Origin: Parietichytrium sp. I65-24A
Taxonomy: Eukaryota; Sar; Bigyra; Thraustochytrida; Thraustochytriidae
Direction of reading: 5' to 3'
DNA length: 64,000 bases
NCBI GenBank assembly: GCA_012862575.1
Contig: BLSF01000015.1
Coordinates: 495,545-559,544, forward strand
Shown here: positions 50,342-59,434 of the stretch, one piece after another
Numbering within the stretch: the stretch's first letter is position 1
How the letters are laid out: every line of letters begins with the position of its first letter
Notes under the pieces: generated by a model
The model's input: the letters and a program-made list of their open reading frames with translations, nothing else
Databases searched by the model: none
What the model was told of the DNA's origin: nothing
Position numbers and translations under genes: made by a program

Positions 50342-51093
50342 ACATGAAGTGAGTCAGCCGAACACGTTCGTGATACGTTCTGTTCATCTCGATTCGCGAT
50401 TTGATCAAATTTTATGTGAAGCACTTGTTGAATGAATTAACCCATCAATGAATCACTTTCCAATCCTCTGGCTCCACCTCTGTTTCCAAGAAGAAGAAAC
50501 GAAACGAAATGACTAGCAGGTGCTTTTAACATACCGAGAGTCTGATATAGTCTGACGTCCTTTTGCATCCAAGATCTAATTTTGTGTTCCTGCACCAGTA
50601 TCTGACAACGAACCATAATCTATTGGCTGGCCCATCCACGTTCAGCCACTAGTTAATCAAGACGGCAAGCAATTTGAGAGTCGTTACCACATCTGGCCCG
50701 CACATCGACATTCCGTCCATTCCAAGATCAAACCAACTTTACGGATCGATCGATCAAGAATGATCAAGACATAATCATCCTACCTGGGTCCGCCGCTTTG
50801 AGCATTCACGACATTTCACGACAGAGGAAGAAGACGGGCACTAACAGCAACTCTAGGGGCACTATTGGCACGCGCACCTGTGCACACTTTTTCCCGAGTT
50901 TGTCGAACTACAAAACTAAGCGAACTTACTGCCAACTTTCATTGGTCAAAGTTTCGTTCCACAGATGCCACTGAGACGAGTTGGGAAAGGCTCTCTCTAA
51001 GTCGAACTGGGCGATCGATCTGAAGAACAGCTGAGAACAGCTGCGCTGCAAGGGCCGAAAATCGCAGTCAAGTCGTGCGAGGTGAGATCAAAA
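50342..51093. other. Spacer between insulysin and the Nudix gene
   Basis: No gene is recognised. One GGTCAAAG motif lies at 50943-50950, about 145 bp before the Nudix ATG, and GAACAGCTGAGAACAGCTG at 51025-51043 is a direct repeat containing CAGCTG. Confidence 0.5.
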
Positions 51094-51984
51094 ATGACTT
51101 CTTTCGCGGCAATGTGGTCGGCGGAGGATCGCGATGAGCTCGCGTCGCGGGACAGTGTGTCGGGCGACGTGAATGTGGCCAAGTACAGCGGCATCCCGCA
51201 GGATGTGGAGGCAGAATGGACGAGGCGGCGGTCCGCGAACCCTGGGCTGTTCGATGCGTCAAAGTTCAGGCTCGCCGCGTGCGAAAAGCGCGCGGAAGGC
51301 GGCATTTTGCTGCGTGTGGGACTCACGGGGTACAAGCAATTCGTTGGGACGAACATGGAGACTGATGATACGATTGTTCGCGAAAGAATGCTCGCTGCGG
51401 AACGCGCTTGCGGAGACGAGCGTGCATGCTTTAGTGATCCCCTGGGCGTTGGCACTGTGCTGGTTACTGCTGATGGGAAAGTGGCGCTGATCCGGAGGAG
51501 CAGGAAGACTGGCGAGTTTCAGGGGTTTGTGGACCTCCCAGGTGGCCATCCTGAACCTTCAAGCGTAATCAAGTACGAGAGTGGGCAAGAGCTGGATGAA
51601 GCAGTTGGTAAAGCGCTCCAAGCTGGGTTCGTGGACGAGCTCTTTGATTCCATCTTGCAAGAGGTGTATGCTGAGGTGAACCTCAAGGAAAGTCATATAT
51701 CACGCGGACCGCTACTTGCTGCTATCATTCGGCAGAACGGCCCCAGTAGGGGCAGGCCAAGTGCACTGTTTGTTACGTATTCGAACCTTTCGTCGGAAGC
51801 AGTCAGGGAGTTGTACAATATCGGTGGGGAAGAGAAGGAAGAAAGTACTGAGCTAATCTTTGTCTCCGGCGCTGAAATCCCCGGTATTGTAGAATCTCAA
51901 GTTATTTGCGGTGGGCGCATTACGCCCCAGTGTACCGCGGCGTTTGAGCTCTTATCGAAAGAGATCATTCCATTGAACTATTGA
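51094..51984 (+). CDS. Nudix hydrolase, NUDT22 / plant NUDT9-like
   Basis: 296 aa. Human NUDT22 splits UDP-glucose and UDP-galactose to UMP and sugar phosphate. The layout agrees: a non-Nudix N-terminal part (TGYKQFVGTN), then LGVGTVLVTADGKVALIRRS, then LPGGHPEP (148-155). The Nudix helix sits about 28 residues later as LFDSILQEVYAEVNL (183-197). The metal-binding glutamates are Glu190 and Glu194; the Arg of the usual RExxEE helix is Gln189. The long gap between GGHPEP and the helix is a feature of this subfamily as I remember it. The start is the first ATG; a GTG four codons earlier is possible but unlikely. One exon. Confidence 0.85.
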   Translation: MTSFAAMWSAEDRDELASRDSVSGDVNVAKYSGIPQDVEAEWTRRRSANPGLFDASKFRLAACEKRAEGGILLRVGLTGYKQFVGTNMETDDTIVRERMLAAERACGDERACFSDPLGVGTVLVTADGKVALIRRSRKTGEFQGFVDLPGGHPEPSSVIKYESGQELDEAVGKALQAGFVDELFDSILQEVYAEVNLKESHISRGPLLAAIIRQNGPSRGRPSALFVTYSNLSSEAVRELYNIGGEEKEESTELIFVSGAEIPGIVESQVICGGRITPQCTAAFELLSKEIIPLNY

Positions 51985-52186
51985 ATGAGGGGCTGATACC
52001 CTTCACAAAAAAAAACACACATCTCTTTTGCAACGACATGGACAAACAAGATTGCCAACTATTTTTCACTGCCAGTTGCAATTATTTAAACTATTTTACA
52101 CTGAATTCGCTCTTGTGACCTTTTGAAGCGAAGCAAACCTGACAAGTCACTTTCCATCGCAGCATGCACACGGATAGCAATGCTCG

Positions 52187-54409
52187 TCACGAAGTGGCCG
52201 TGGCATCATCTTGTTGCGGGGGTTGCTCTTCTTCCGTGATAGCACTGTGTATTGGAGCGCCATCTGTCGGTCTATCCCACTGAGTTTCTCCGGTCTCAGA
52301 GTGAGCATAGTAATAGGCAGCGTTGTCGGGGTCGTAATATTCAAACCAGACATGGCCTTCTTGGACTGGATGGGCGTCCTCAAGCGCTTGAAATTCTATG
52401 CCCCGGGACTCAAACTCAGCGATCGCAAGTTGGTGTTGATTACACAGGGCAAGAGATGAAGGGTACAATCCCGCACGGTTTGCAAGATACGGATCTGCGC
52501 CATGGTCCAACAAAAGTTTTACGCACGCAAGATGTCCATTACATGAGGCTGCATGTAAAGGGGTGTCCCCTCGAAAATCTGCGTACTGAAGGCAGACTTT
52601 ATCCTCGTCCATCTCGAGCAAGTACGATACAATGGCCTCCTGGTTGCTGGCGGATGCGTCGAAAAGAATGCTTCGACCGTTCAAGTCGATACCGTAGTAA
52701 TCGGCACCGTATTCAACAAGAATCTTCAACACGCTCGGGTCGGTGGAATACGCAGCTGCGCACTTTCCAGTGTTCACGTTTCTTGGTCCGTCAGGGTTCG
52801 CGCCGAACTGCAACAGGAGGGTGACACATGATAGGTACTGGTAGTAAACGGCATGATGTAATGGTGTGTCTCCGTTCATGTCACCGATGGACATGGTGTC
52901 CGTGTCCACCGGGGCCAAAAATGCAATGGCATTAAAACACCCCGATTCGGCAGCACAACTCAAAGGCGTTTTGCCAAAGAGGTCAAGCGCTCTGGTATAC
53001 TCTTCTATTTTGGCAGGCTCTAGGTTAGATATGACGCCGATCAGTTGCTCCAAGCAGCTGTCGTGTCCATACATGCAACAAATGTGAAGGGGCGTCCGCC
53101 CATCGGGATCGCCACTGAGAAGGTCCCCACCGTGTTCGATTATTCTCTTCAGTTGCTCCCCATCATCGCTGTAACAGGCTACGTGCGCAGCGGTGTACCC
53201 GTCATACGGACTGTGAAGCGGGTCACAAACGTTGAGGTCAGCCAGCTCCGATGGTGAGCTGATGAGCTGGTTCTTGGTCTCTTCGCGTTGAGCCTGACCT
53301 CGCTGTGGGGACCCAGGCGTTGTAGCTCGGGCAGCTTGCCCGTCTGAAGCGGCAAGCTCTGCCTTTGTAATCACGGGCGTGCTACAAGCAGTCTGCAGCT
53401 TTGGCCTCGGTATTGGCTGATCTTGTTCAGCGCTGTCGGCCCCACCATTCAACATTTGCTCACGCAGCTTTCTGCGACGCTCCAATGTCTCTTCATCCTC
53501 AGACTCTGAGTCCGAGTCCGAGCTGGATTCTGAGTCTGAGTTTGAACCTTTCTTCTTCTCCAGCTTTCTAGCATTGATCATCTCTTGCAGCAGCTTGCGC
53601 TCTTCCTCTTTCTGCTGCATCTTTTCTTTCTCGGCAGCTAGCTTCTCAGCCTCCTTCCGCATCTCGGCTGCTTTTCGCCGCCGCTGCGCCTCATCTCTGC
53701 GCTCCCTCGCCTTCTCCATTTTCACCAGCAACTCAAGTTCCCTTTCTATTTTGGCCTGCTCTTCACGTTTCTGCTCCTCTTGCTCGTGGTTCCGCTGCAG
53801 TCGCTTGATCTGCATGAGTCTTGCCATCCTATCGCCGCCCATAGCACTCGGACTGCCCGTCGGCGAGCCCTGCGTGGCAGCGGACTTTGCGGCTTCTGCC
53901 ATCGCTTCTTTCTGGCACTCCACCGCGTGCTTCCCTAGCTCGCGGGGGTCCTGGAAACCGGATTTGCCGCATCGAGGACAAGCAAGAGTCGATGATGCGT
54001 CAGCTTCGCGGCGAGCGACGGGGTGCTGCTTGCTGCTCTTGCTGACACCCTCTGCGGGCGATGCAGGTGGGGAAGAAATCGTTGCTGGAATGGAATCCAC
54101 GTCCGGTAGCATCTGCCCCGATGCTCGGTGCTTGGGACTGGCTGGCGCAGAGCTGCGAACCACGTAACTCCGAGGCCTGTGAGGCGTGGTCGGAGTCTGA
54201 ATCTGAGTCTGAGCGCCTTTCCCCGCCGCCTTGCTGCCCGAATCATTCGCAGCATTCGCAGCATTCGGAGAATGAACAGCCGCAGACCGCTGCTGCGTCC
54301 CACATTGGGAACTACTGGAACCAAGCTCGCGGAACTGCGGCCCCCCGTCCACGTCCACATGGAGATCTCCAGCCGGTTCTTCCGAGAAGTCGCGGTGGGC
54401 GACGTCCAT
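52187..54409 (-). CDS. Ankyrin-repeat protein with Cys/His zinc finger, coiled coil and C-terminal WW domain
   Basis: 740 aa; not matched to a named protein. Low-complexity Ser/Pro-rich sequence (1-140) leads to a C2HC-type finger, CPRCGKSGFQDPRELGKHAVEC (Cys144, Cys147, His161, Cys165). A long charged coiled coil follows (about 195-290, mostly Glu, Lys and Arg), then a Ser-Asp run (SDSESSSDSDSESEDEE). About seven ankyrin repeats (395-690) contain lines such as GRTPLHICCMYGHDSCLEQL and GDTPLHAASCNGHLACVKLL. A WW-like module closes the protein (VWFEYYDPDNAAYYYAHSE, then TGETQWDRP), a proline-motif binder. The combination suggests a scaffold; no enzyme domain is seen. The ATG at 54409 is the first in frame. 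It converges with the Nudix gene (202 bp between stops). Confidence 0.88.
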   Translation of the reverse strand: MDVAHRDFSEEPAGDLHVDVDGGPQFRELGSSSSQCGTQQRSAAVHSPNAANAANDSGSKAAGKGAQTQIQTPTTPHRPRSYVVRSSAPASPKHRASGQMLPDVDSIPATISSPPASPAEGVSKSSKQHPVARREADASSTLACPRCGKSGFQDPRELGKHAVECQKEAMAEAAKSAATQGSPTGSPSAMGGDRMARLMQIKRLQRNHEQEEQKREEQAKIERELELLVKMEKARERRDEAQRRRKAAEMRKEAEKLAAEKEKMQQKEEERKLLQEMINARKLEKKKGSNSDSESSSDSDSESEDEETLERRRKLREQMLNGGADSAEQDQPIPRPKLQTACSTPVITKAELAASDGQAARATTPGSPQRGQAQREETKNQLISSPSELADLNVCDPLHSPYDGYTAAHVACYSDDGEQLKRIIEHGGDLLSGDPDGRTPLHICCMYGHDSCLEQLIGVISNLEPAKIEEYTRALDLFGKTPLSCAAESGCFNAIAFLAPVDTDTMSIGDMNGDTPLHHAVYYQYLSCVTLLLQFGANPDGPRNVNTGKCAAAYSTDPSVLKILVEYGADYYGIDLNGRSILFDASASNQEAIVSYLLEMDEDKVCLQYADFRGDTPLHAASCNGHLACVKLLLDHGADPYLANRAGLYPSSLALCNQHQLAIAEFESRGIEFQALEDAHPVQEGHVWFEYYDPDNAAYYYAHSETGETQWDRPTDGAPIHSAITEEEQPPQQDDATATS

Positions 54410-54485
54410 TCTTGCCTCAGCTCAGCTATCCGCTCGCCCTTTCACGCCTTGACTTAACCGACCATCACCCGCGCTATCGCCGCTG

Positions 54486-54519
<34 letters not shown>

Positions 54520-54526
54520 CGATTGA
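54486..54526. repeat. (TTGA)n tetranucleotide microsatellite
   Basis: About eight perfect TTGA units, then degenerate copies (GATCGATTGACAAT) to about 54575. (CAAT)n on the ankyrin gene's sense strand, 80-165 bp before its ATG. Confidence 0.95.
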
Positions 54527-54655
54527 CAATGATCGATTGACAATGATCGACTGGTCGATTGATTGTTTGACCGATTGATTTCTGACCTTGTATTATGAAA
54601 ACTATCAAAGCGCCTCCTCTTCCGCGATCTTCCTCCGTGCACTACTCCCTCTCCA

Positions 54656-54663
54656 CTTTTATA
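54656..54663 (-). promoter_or_regulatory. TATA box of the ankyrin gene
   Basis: TATAAAAG on the minus strand about 250 bp upstream of the ankyrin ATG, just inside a CT/GA run. The (CAAT)n array would then be in the leader. Confidence 0.45.
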
Positions 54664-54679
54664 GTGCTCTTTCTTTGAG

Positions 54680-54698
54680 TCTCTCTCTCTCTCTCTCT
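54680..54698. repeat. (CT)n microsatellite
   Basis: About nine CT units directly beyond the ankyrin TATA-like box; (GA)n on that gene's sense strand. Confidence 0.95.
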
Positions 54699-54702
54699 GC
54701 TG

Positions 54703-54780
54703 CGTGTGCGAATGTTTGTGTATATATGTGTGTGTGCGTATGTGTTTATGTGTGTGCGTGCGTATGTGTGCGTATGTGTC
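54703..54780. repeat. Alternating purine-pyrimidine tract (TG/TA/CG)
   Basis: TGTGTGCGTATG-type sequence of nearly strict purine-pyrimidine alternation for about 75 bp, the sequence class that can adopt left-handed Z-DNA. Confidence 0.8.
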
Positions 54781-54980
54781 GTTCTACGAGGACGCCCATC
54801 ATGTCCCACTTCGACTTTCGCACCGATGTACAGTAAGTTTCCAACGGACTGCGGGAGGAACAAAACGAACGAAACGAACCAGAGTGAGCGACCGCGAACA
54901 GAGGGAACCAACATGAACAAATCAGGGGAAAGAACAAAACGAATCAGAGGGAGCTTAGCTAGTGGCTAGTGGTGGATTCG

Positions 54981-55002
54981 GGTACCGGTACCGGTACCGG
55001 TA
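54981..55002. repeat. (GGTACC)n palindromic hexamer repeat
   Basis: Three GGTACC units plus GGTA in tandem. Each unit is itself a palindrome, so the array can fold on itself. Confidence 0.9.
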
Positions 55003-55111
55003 AGGAGCTCGTACGGACTGGCCGGAACCCATTCTCGTGTTCGGGTGGCAGGCGCACGGCACGGAGCCGCGCGGACAAAAAGCGTCCGGGAATGAGACTG
55101 CGCAAGATGCG

Positions 55112-55133
55112 TCGAAAGAAACACGTGTTTCAA

Positions 55134-55180
<47 letters not shown>

Positions 55181-55203
55181 NTCGAAAGAAACACGTGTTT
55201 CAA

Positions 55204-55247
<44 letters not shown>
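55112..55247. repeat. Duplicated CACGTG-plus-CT block separated by one N
   Basis: The block starting TCGAAAGAAACACGTG and running into a CT microsatellite occurs at 55112-55180 and again from 55182. A lone ambiguous base lies between them at 55181. Each copy holds the 14-bp palindrome GAAACACGTGTTTC. The most likely reading is two overlapping contig ends joined without merging, so the second copy may not exist in the genome. Confidence 0.75.
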
Positions 55248-55510
55248 ATCTTGTTGTGGCACTGTGGGGTCTGTGGGGTCTGTGGGGCGAAGAGTTGAGC
55301 GCTCACAATTGTCACAATTGAGGAATTGGAAAGCTTCTGAGAGAGTGTTTGTTTGCTTAGAAGGAAGAAAGTATTTTGTGAAAGTTAGGCGGCGCCTCTT
55401 CTTGGCGATGCTAGGGCGTGTTGGCGCGGCAAGTCTGTGAATATTGCGAGATAGAAGAGAGTCTGCGCAGTGTTGAGCAAGTTGCCCCTGTCGCTCATTT
55501 TGGTGTGATA

Positions 55511-57583
55511 ATGGAGCATTTCACGCTGCATTTTAGCAGCACGGCGCTGGTGATAGAGCCGCCGCTACATAGAGCTTGCGGAGGATCGTGTCTGACGGTG
55601 CAACAAAATGCCTCTGGGTTGCAGTTGAAGCTTGAGTCTCGATCTGCAGCCTTGGCTGAGTACGAGCCGCGTGATATGGTGGTGCATGCAATCCTTGGGC
55701 TCGTGAGACTGAATAGAGGGTACTATTTAGGCGTTGTGACAAAGCACAAGAAGGTTCTGCAGAGAGGTCCGAACGGAGCCGAGTTCTCGCAAGTGCTGGA
55801 TGCGGAGTTTTTACCAGTTCCTTCCGGACAGTCTCTGCCCCAAATGAGCCCGTCCGCCGCCAAGGAGGAGAAAGGCTACCTGGAAATGCTCCATTCGATG
55901 GTGGACACGCAGGCACTTTACTTTTCACACAACTACGACATCACCCAGTCGGCCCAAAGGATAGCCTTGCTGGATGACTTGAGCAACCCATCTTTGGACG
56001 ATGGAGCGACGGGGCTTTGGAGCCATGCGCCTCGACAGGAGCGTTACGTTGGACAAGGGCTGACGGTGCCAAGTGCCTCAACCTCTAAGAGTGTTATTGG
56101 TCGTGAGAACGCTGGCTTCAAGTTCGCATCCCAGTACGACCGCGCGGACCCTCGATTCATGTGGAATACTCAGTTTGTCAAGCCACTTGTGGACGCAGGT
56201 CTCAAAGATTGGATTCATCCGTTCATGTGCGGGCTTGTGGAGGTGAAGCAACGGCTCCCGTATCCAGTACAAAAGTTGGAGGGAGATTCAAGCCCGCGCC
56301 AAAGCTCGAGCGAGATGTTCTTTACCTATGTTTTAATCAGTCGGCGCTCGAGGGACAGGCAGGGCACTCGTTTCAACAGGCGTGGCCTTGACGCAGATGG
56401 GAACGCCGCAAACTTTGTGGAGATCGAGCAGATGATTCTACCTGGTCTTTCTCGCCACTCTTCTCGCTCTGACATCGGCATCCTATCGTTCGTCCAAACT
56501 CGTGGGTCCATTCCTACCTACTGGACTCAGCAAGTGAATCTCAAGTACACCCCTCGCGTGGCTCTGGACTCAAGCAACATCTCCAAGCCTTTCGGGGCCT
56601 TTGGAAAGCATTTTTCTGGACCCAATGCCCAGCACACCCTTGACAATTACGGCTTTGTGACTTGTGTGAATTTGATTGACCGAACTGGAACCAGTAAAAG
56701 TGTTGGCGACCAGAGAATGCTTGGCCAAGCGTACGCCAGTTTCGTGGAGAAAATGAACGACTACCGCCTTCGCCTCGTTTGGTTTGATTTCCACCACGAA
56801 TGCAGGAAGCAAAAGTATGGTAATCTCTCCAAGCTCCTGACACAGCTAGATGCAGATCTACTCCGATTTGGGTTCTTTTTGCGCTTGAAAAGTGGGCAGG
56901 TTGAGCGCTGGCAGAATGGCGTGTTTCGGACCAACTGCATGGACAACTTGGACCGGACAAACGTGGTTCAATCTATTCTAGCTCGGCAGACCATGCTAAG
57001 CATGCTGCAGCTCGCAAGACGAGCATGTGCTGGCAATGTGACGGGGACTTCGAAAGAAGAGCTGAAGCAAGAAGCACAAAACAACCGGAAATACTTGCTC
57101 ACATCCCCTTTTCCGGCCGTGGAACAGGCGTTTCAAGATTGCTGGCGGACAAATGCCAACGTCATGAGTGTCTTATACGCAGGAACCCCGGCGCTCAAAA
57201 CGAGGCTTGGGAAACTTGGGCTTCTTCAAGACGGGCTCAACAGCCTGACGAGATACTTTATCAACAACCTAATGGATGGGCCGCGACAAGATGCCATTGA
57301 CTTGTTTCTGGGCAACTATCTTATTGGTCTGGAACCTAAGAGGCAGCTTCCCGCCTCTCGCTCCCCTTACGACATCATGCTTCAAAAGGCCCGGCCGTTG
57401 TTCGTGGTCGTGCTTTGCATCGCTATCATCTTAACTCTCCTGTACGGGGCGGTTTGGGCCGTCACGAGCTTGACACTTGTCATCTCGACCGGCGCACTAG
57501 TAGCTGCACATCATGTTAGCCGCAACGGACTTTCACAAGAGTATGTCTCAAAACCTCGATATGTGGTGGACGGGAACTTTTGA
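55511..57583 (+). CDS. SAC1: Sac1-type phosphoinositide phosphatase (ER/Golgi)
   Basis: 690 aa. Sac1 removes the 4-phosphate from PI4P at the ER and ER contact sites. The catalytic loop RTNCMDNLDRTNVVQ carries the CX5R(T) motif with Cys476 and Arg482. Upstream are typical Sac-domain lines (RRSRDRQGTRFNRRGLDADG, GSIPTYWTQ, FVTCVNLIDRTG). Two hydrophobic segments near the C-terminus (PLFVVVLCIAIILTLLYGAV and LTLVISTGALVAAHH) anchor it, as in the ER protein rather than synaptojanin. The length is slightly above yeast Sac1 (623). The ATG at 55511 begins the Sac N-terminal subdomain; earlier in-frame non-ATG starts are discarded. One exon. Confidence 0.94.
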   Translation: MEHFTLHFSSTALVIEPPLHRACGGSCLTVQQNASGLQLKLESRSAALAEYEPRDMVVHAILGLVRLNRGYYLGVVTKHKKVLQRGPNGAEFSQVLDAEFLPVPSGQSLPQMSPSAAKEEKGYLEMLHSMVDTQALYFSHNYDITQSAQRIALLDDLSNPSLDDGATGLWSHAPRQERYVGQGLTVPSASTSKSVIGRENAGFKFASQYDRADPRFMWNTQFVKPLVDAGLKDWIHPFMCGLVEVKQRLPYPVQKLEGDSSPRQSSSEMFFTYVLISRRSRDRQGTRFNRRGLDADGNAANFVEIEQMILPGLSRHSSRSDIGILSFVQTRGSIPTYWTQQVNLKYTPRVALDSSNISKPFGAFGKHFSGPNAQHTLDNYGFVTCVNLIDRTGTSKSVGDQRMLGQAYASFVEKMNDYRLRLVWFDFHHECRKQKYGNLSKLLTQLDADLLRFGFFLRLKSGQVERWQNGVFRTNCMDNLDRTNVVQSILARQTMLSMLQLARRACAGNVTGTSKEELKQEAQNNRKYLLTSPFPAVEQAFQDCWRTNANVMSVLYAGTPALKTRLGKLGLLQDGLNSLTRYFINNLMDGPRQDAIDLFLGNYLIGLEPKRQLPASRSPYDIMLQKARPLFVVVLCIAIILTLLYGAVWAVTSLTLVISTGALVAAHHVSRNGLSQEYVSKPRYVVDGNF

Positions 57584-57829
57584 CTTCTCCGAGTAGAGTA
57601 GAAACAGAATTGTTCAGTAAAGAAAAAATAATTTGACCAAGCAAGTTTGCACAAGTACCAATGGAGGAGGATGTCCGCTATTTCGTCGTTGTTGAAGCAG
57701 GCTTGTGAGGGAAAGAAGAGAAAAGAAAATCATTCATTCATTCATTGGCAATGCTAGTTTGCTGCTTGTTAAATTAGCCAGCTTATCAATTACATGAAGG
57801 AGTTGCCCCGGACCAGACTTGAAGCGCTT

Positions 57830-59434
57830 TTAATGACGAATCTTCTTTGGGCTTTGGCAAAGATCGCTCTCGATATCATCCATCTCTGCATGGCCACCCA
57901 GCTCTTCGGGATTCTCGGTTTCAGGTGACTTTGAGGCGAACGGGCCGTCTCCGGAATTTAGCTTGGCCAGGTCAGAATCGTCCCATTCGAAGTTTGCGCC
58001 GTTCAAGGGAAGTTCCTCCAGAGCAACATCGCTGCCATAATCTTCTTCCAATTTAAAAGCATCATCCACATCAAGGCCGCCGAGCGTTGCTATGACCTCG
58101 TCCATAAGGGCTTCTTCTTCCTGGCTTGAGAGTGGATTCTGACCTGTTCCAGTAAGATCCACCATTTGAAATAACTCGTTCAAGAGCTCCTCTTCAGAAA
58201 CTGGCAGAGGCTCAAAGGCTTCTGGATCAATATCTAAAACGCCTTCTGGTACTTGGTCAGAACCAACCTGATCCTCGTCTTCACCCTCCTCGTCCGAAGA
58301 CTGGGCTGTGTCACGGTACCAGGCCTGCTTCATCTGCTGTGTCTCGCCAAATACCGAAGCGCGCAAATTAGAAAAGTACTTGCCCAGGTGGAAAGCAAAG
58401 CGACTAATTGGTAGTGTCTCACCATATAGAATAATCTTGGAGCTCTTTGTTGCAGATTCTGACCACGTCCAGTCGCTCATTTCGATGTAGTCCTCCAGAT
58501 CATCCTCTTCGTCTTCCTTGCCATTTTCTTCTTCACCCTCGGCAACTGAGCCAGTATCTTTTATTTCTCTTGCCATGAATTTCATTCCACCCTTCTTCCG
58601 TTCGATTACCAGTGCGATATGCTCTGGTACTTTTGCGGAGCCGTCCCTCGCCTGTGCTGTAAGAAGAGACACGTCAACATTCGCAGGATCCAATCGCAAT
58701 TGTACGTCCATGGCGGGCACATCGTCGTTATTCACAAACATATACTCCAGCACAATCTGCCCGTCCTCGATGCACACTGCCAGTTGATCCTCATATTCGC
58801 ACACTATGGCCCCAAGTTCCTTCCCCTTCGGAGTGGCGAAGAAGCACCTCTCCACTGCATACGCAGTTCCCTCGCCATCGTCCTCTTCAAACATGCGTCC
58901 GGCGGATCCGCCTTTCCCGGCGCTGTACCCATTGTGCGCTTCCGCGGCTTCCATAGGGGCACCAAAATCCTCGTCCTCTTCTTCGCAGCCAATGCCCAGC
59001 ATCTCCAGAGAGCGCAGTTTCCTGCTCAGCAACAGTTTCTCGGGCAGCTCCGCCAGAACATCTTCCAGCGTCTCGCAGTACTCTTCGTCTTCCTCTACCC
59101 CGGAATCATCTTCATGCCCATGAGCGTGATCGCATTCCTCATGTCCGTGACCATGCTGATGGCCATGATCATGCTGGTGGCCGTGATCGTGATGGCCGTG
59201 CCCATGCTGGTGGCCGTGATCGTGATGATCGCACGAGCAGTCGCCGTGCCCTTGCTTATGCTGGTGTTGCTGCTGTTGTTTCATTGCGTGCGATTGCGCG
59301 CTATCTCTCGCCAGTTGCGCAATCATTCCAGAAAGCGCATCTCGCAGCGATGGGTGCAGGTCCGCCATGTCCGGCGTGAACTCATCCTCAAGCACCTCAT
59401 CATTGTCGTGCGCGTCCCCACTCCAGTGCGCCAT
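57830..59434 (-). CDS. Acidic protein with a His-rich metal-binding-like stretch, function unknown
   Basis: 534 aa; I recognise no family. Residues 57-107 hold 22 histidines in 51 positions in HxH and HGHxH patterns (HDHGHQHGHGHHDHGHQH), with Cys66, Cys68 and Cys101 close by, which could bind Zn, Ni or Cu. There is no hydrophobic segment, so it is not a membrane transporter. A central region (about 185-315, from AYAVERCFFATPKGKELGAI to ALVIERKKGGMKFMAREI) looks like a folded beta-rich domain. The rest is strongly acidic (runs of Glu/Asp), as in nuclear or chaperone-type proteins. The C-terminus ends in a basic KKIRH. I chose the ATG at 59434; the frame extends upstream only to a TTG. It converges with SAC1 (246 bp between stops). 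Confidence 0.8.
   Translation of the reverse strand: MAHWSGDAHDNDEVLEDEFTPDMADLHPSLRDALSGMIAQLARDSAQSHAMKQQQQHQHKQGHGDCSCDHHDHGHQHGHGHHDHGHQHDHGHQHGHGHEECDHAHGHEDDSGVEEDEEYCETLEDVLAELPEKLLLSRKLRSLEMLGIGCEEEDEDFGAPMEAAEAHNGYSAGKGGSAGRMFEEDDGEGTAYAVERCFFATPKGKELGAIVCEYEDQLAVCIEDGQIVLEYMFVNNDDVPAMDVQLRLDPANVDVSLLTAQARDGSAKVPEHIALVIERKKGGMKFMAREIKDTGSVAEGEEENGKEDEEDDLEDYIEMSDWTWSESATKSSKIILYGETLPISRFAFHLGKYFSNLRASVFGETQQMKQAWYRDTAQSSDEEGEDEDQVGSDQVPEGVLDIDPEAFEPLPVSEEELLNELFQMVDLTGTGQNPLSSQEEEALMDEVIATLGGLDVDDAFKLEEDYGSDVALEELPLNGANFEWDDSDLAKLNSGDGPFASKSPETENPEELGGHAEMDDIESDLCQSPKKIRH

Larger units (their letters stand above)
54410..55510. other. Divergent spacer, ankyrin gene (-) and SAC1 (+), dense in simple repeats
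   Basis: No gene is present. In order: an ATTG array, a minus-strand TATA box, a CT run, an alternating TG/TA/CG tract, three GGTACC units, and a duplicated CT block around a single N. Confidence 0.6.
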
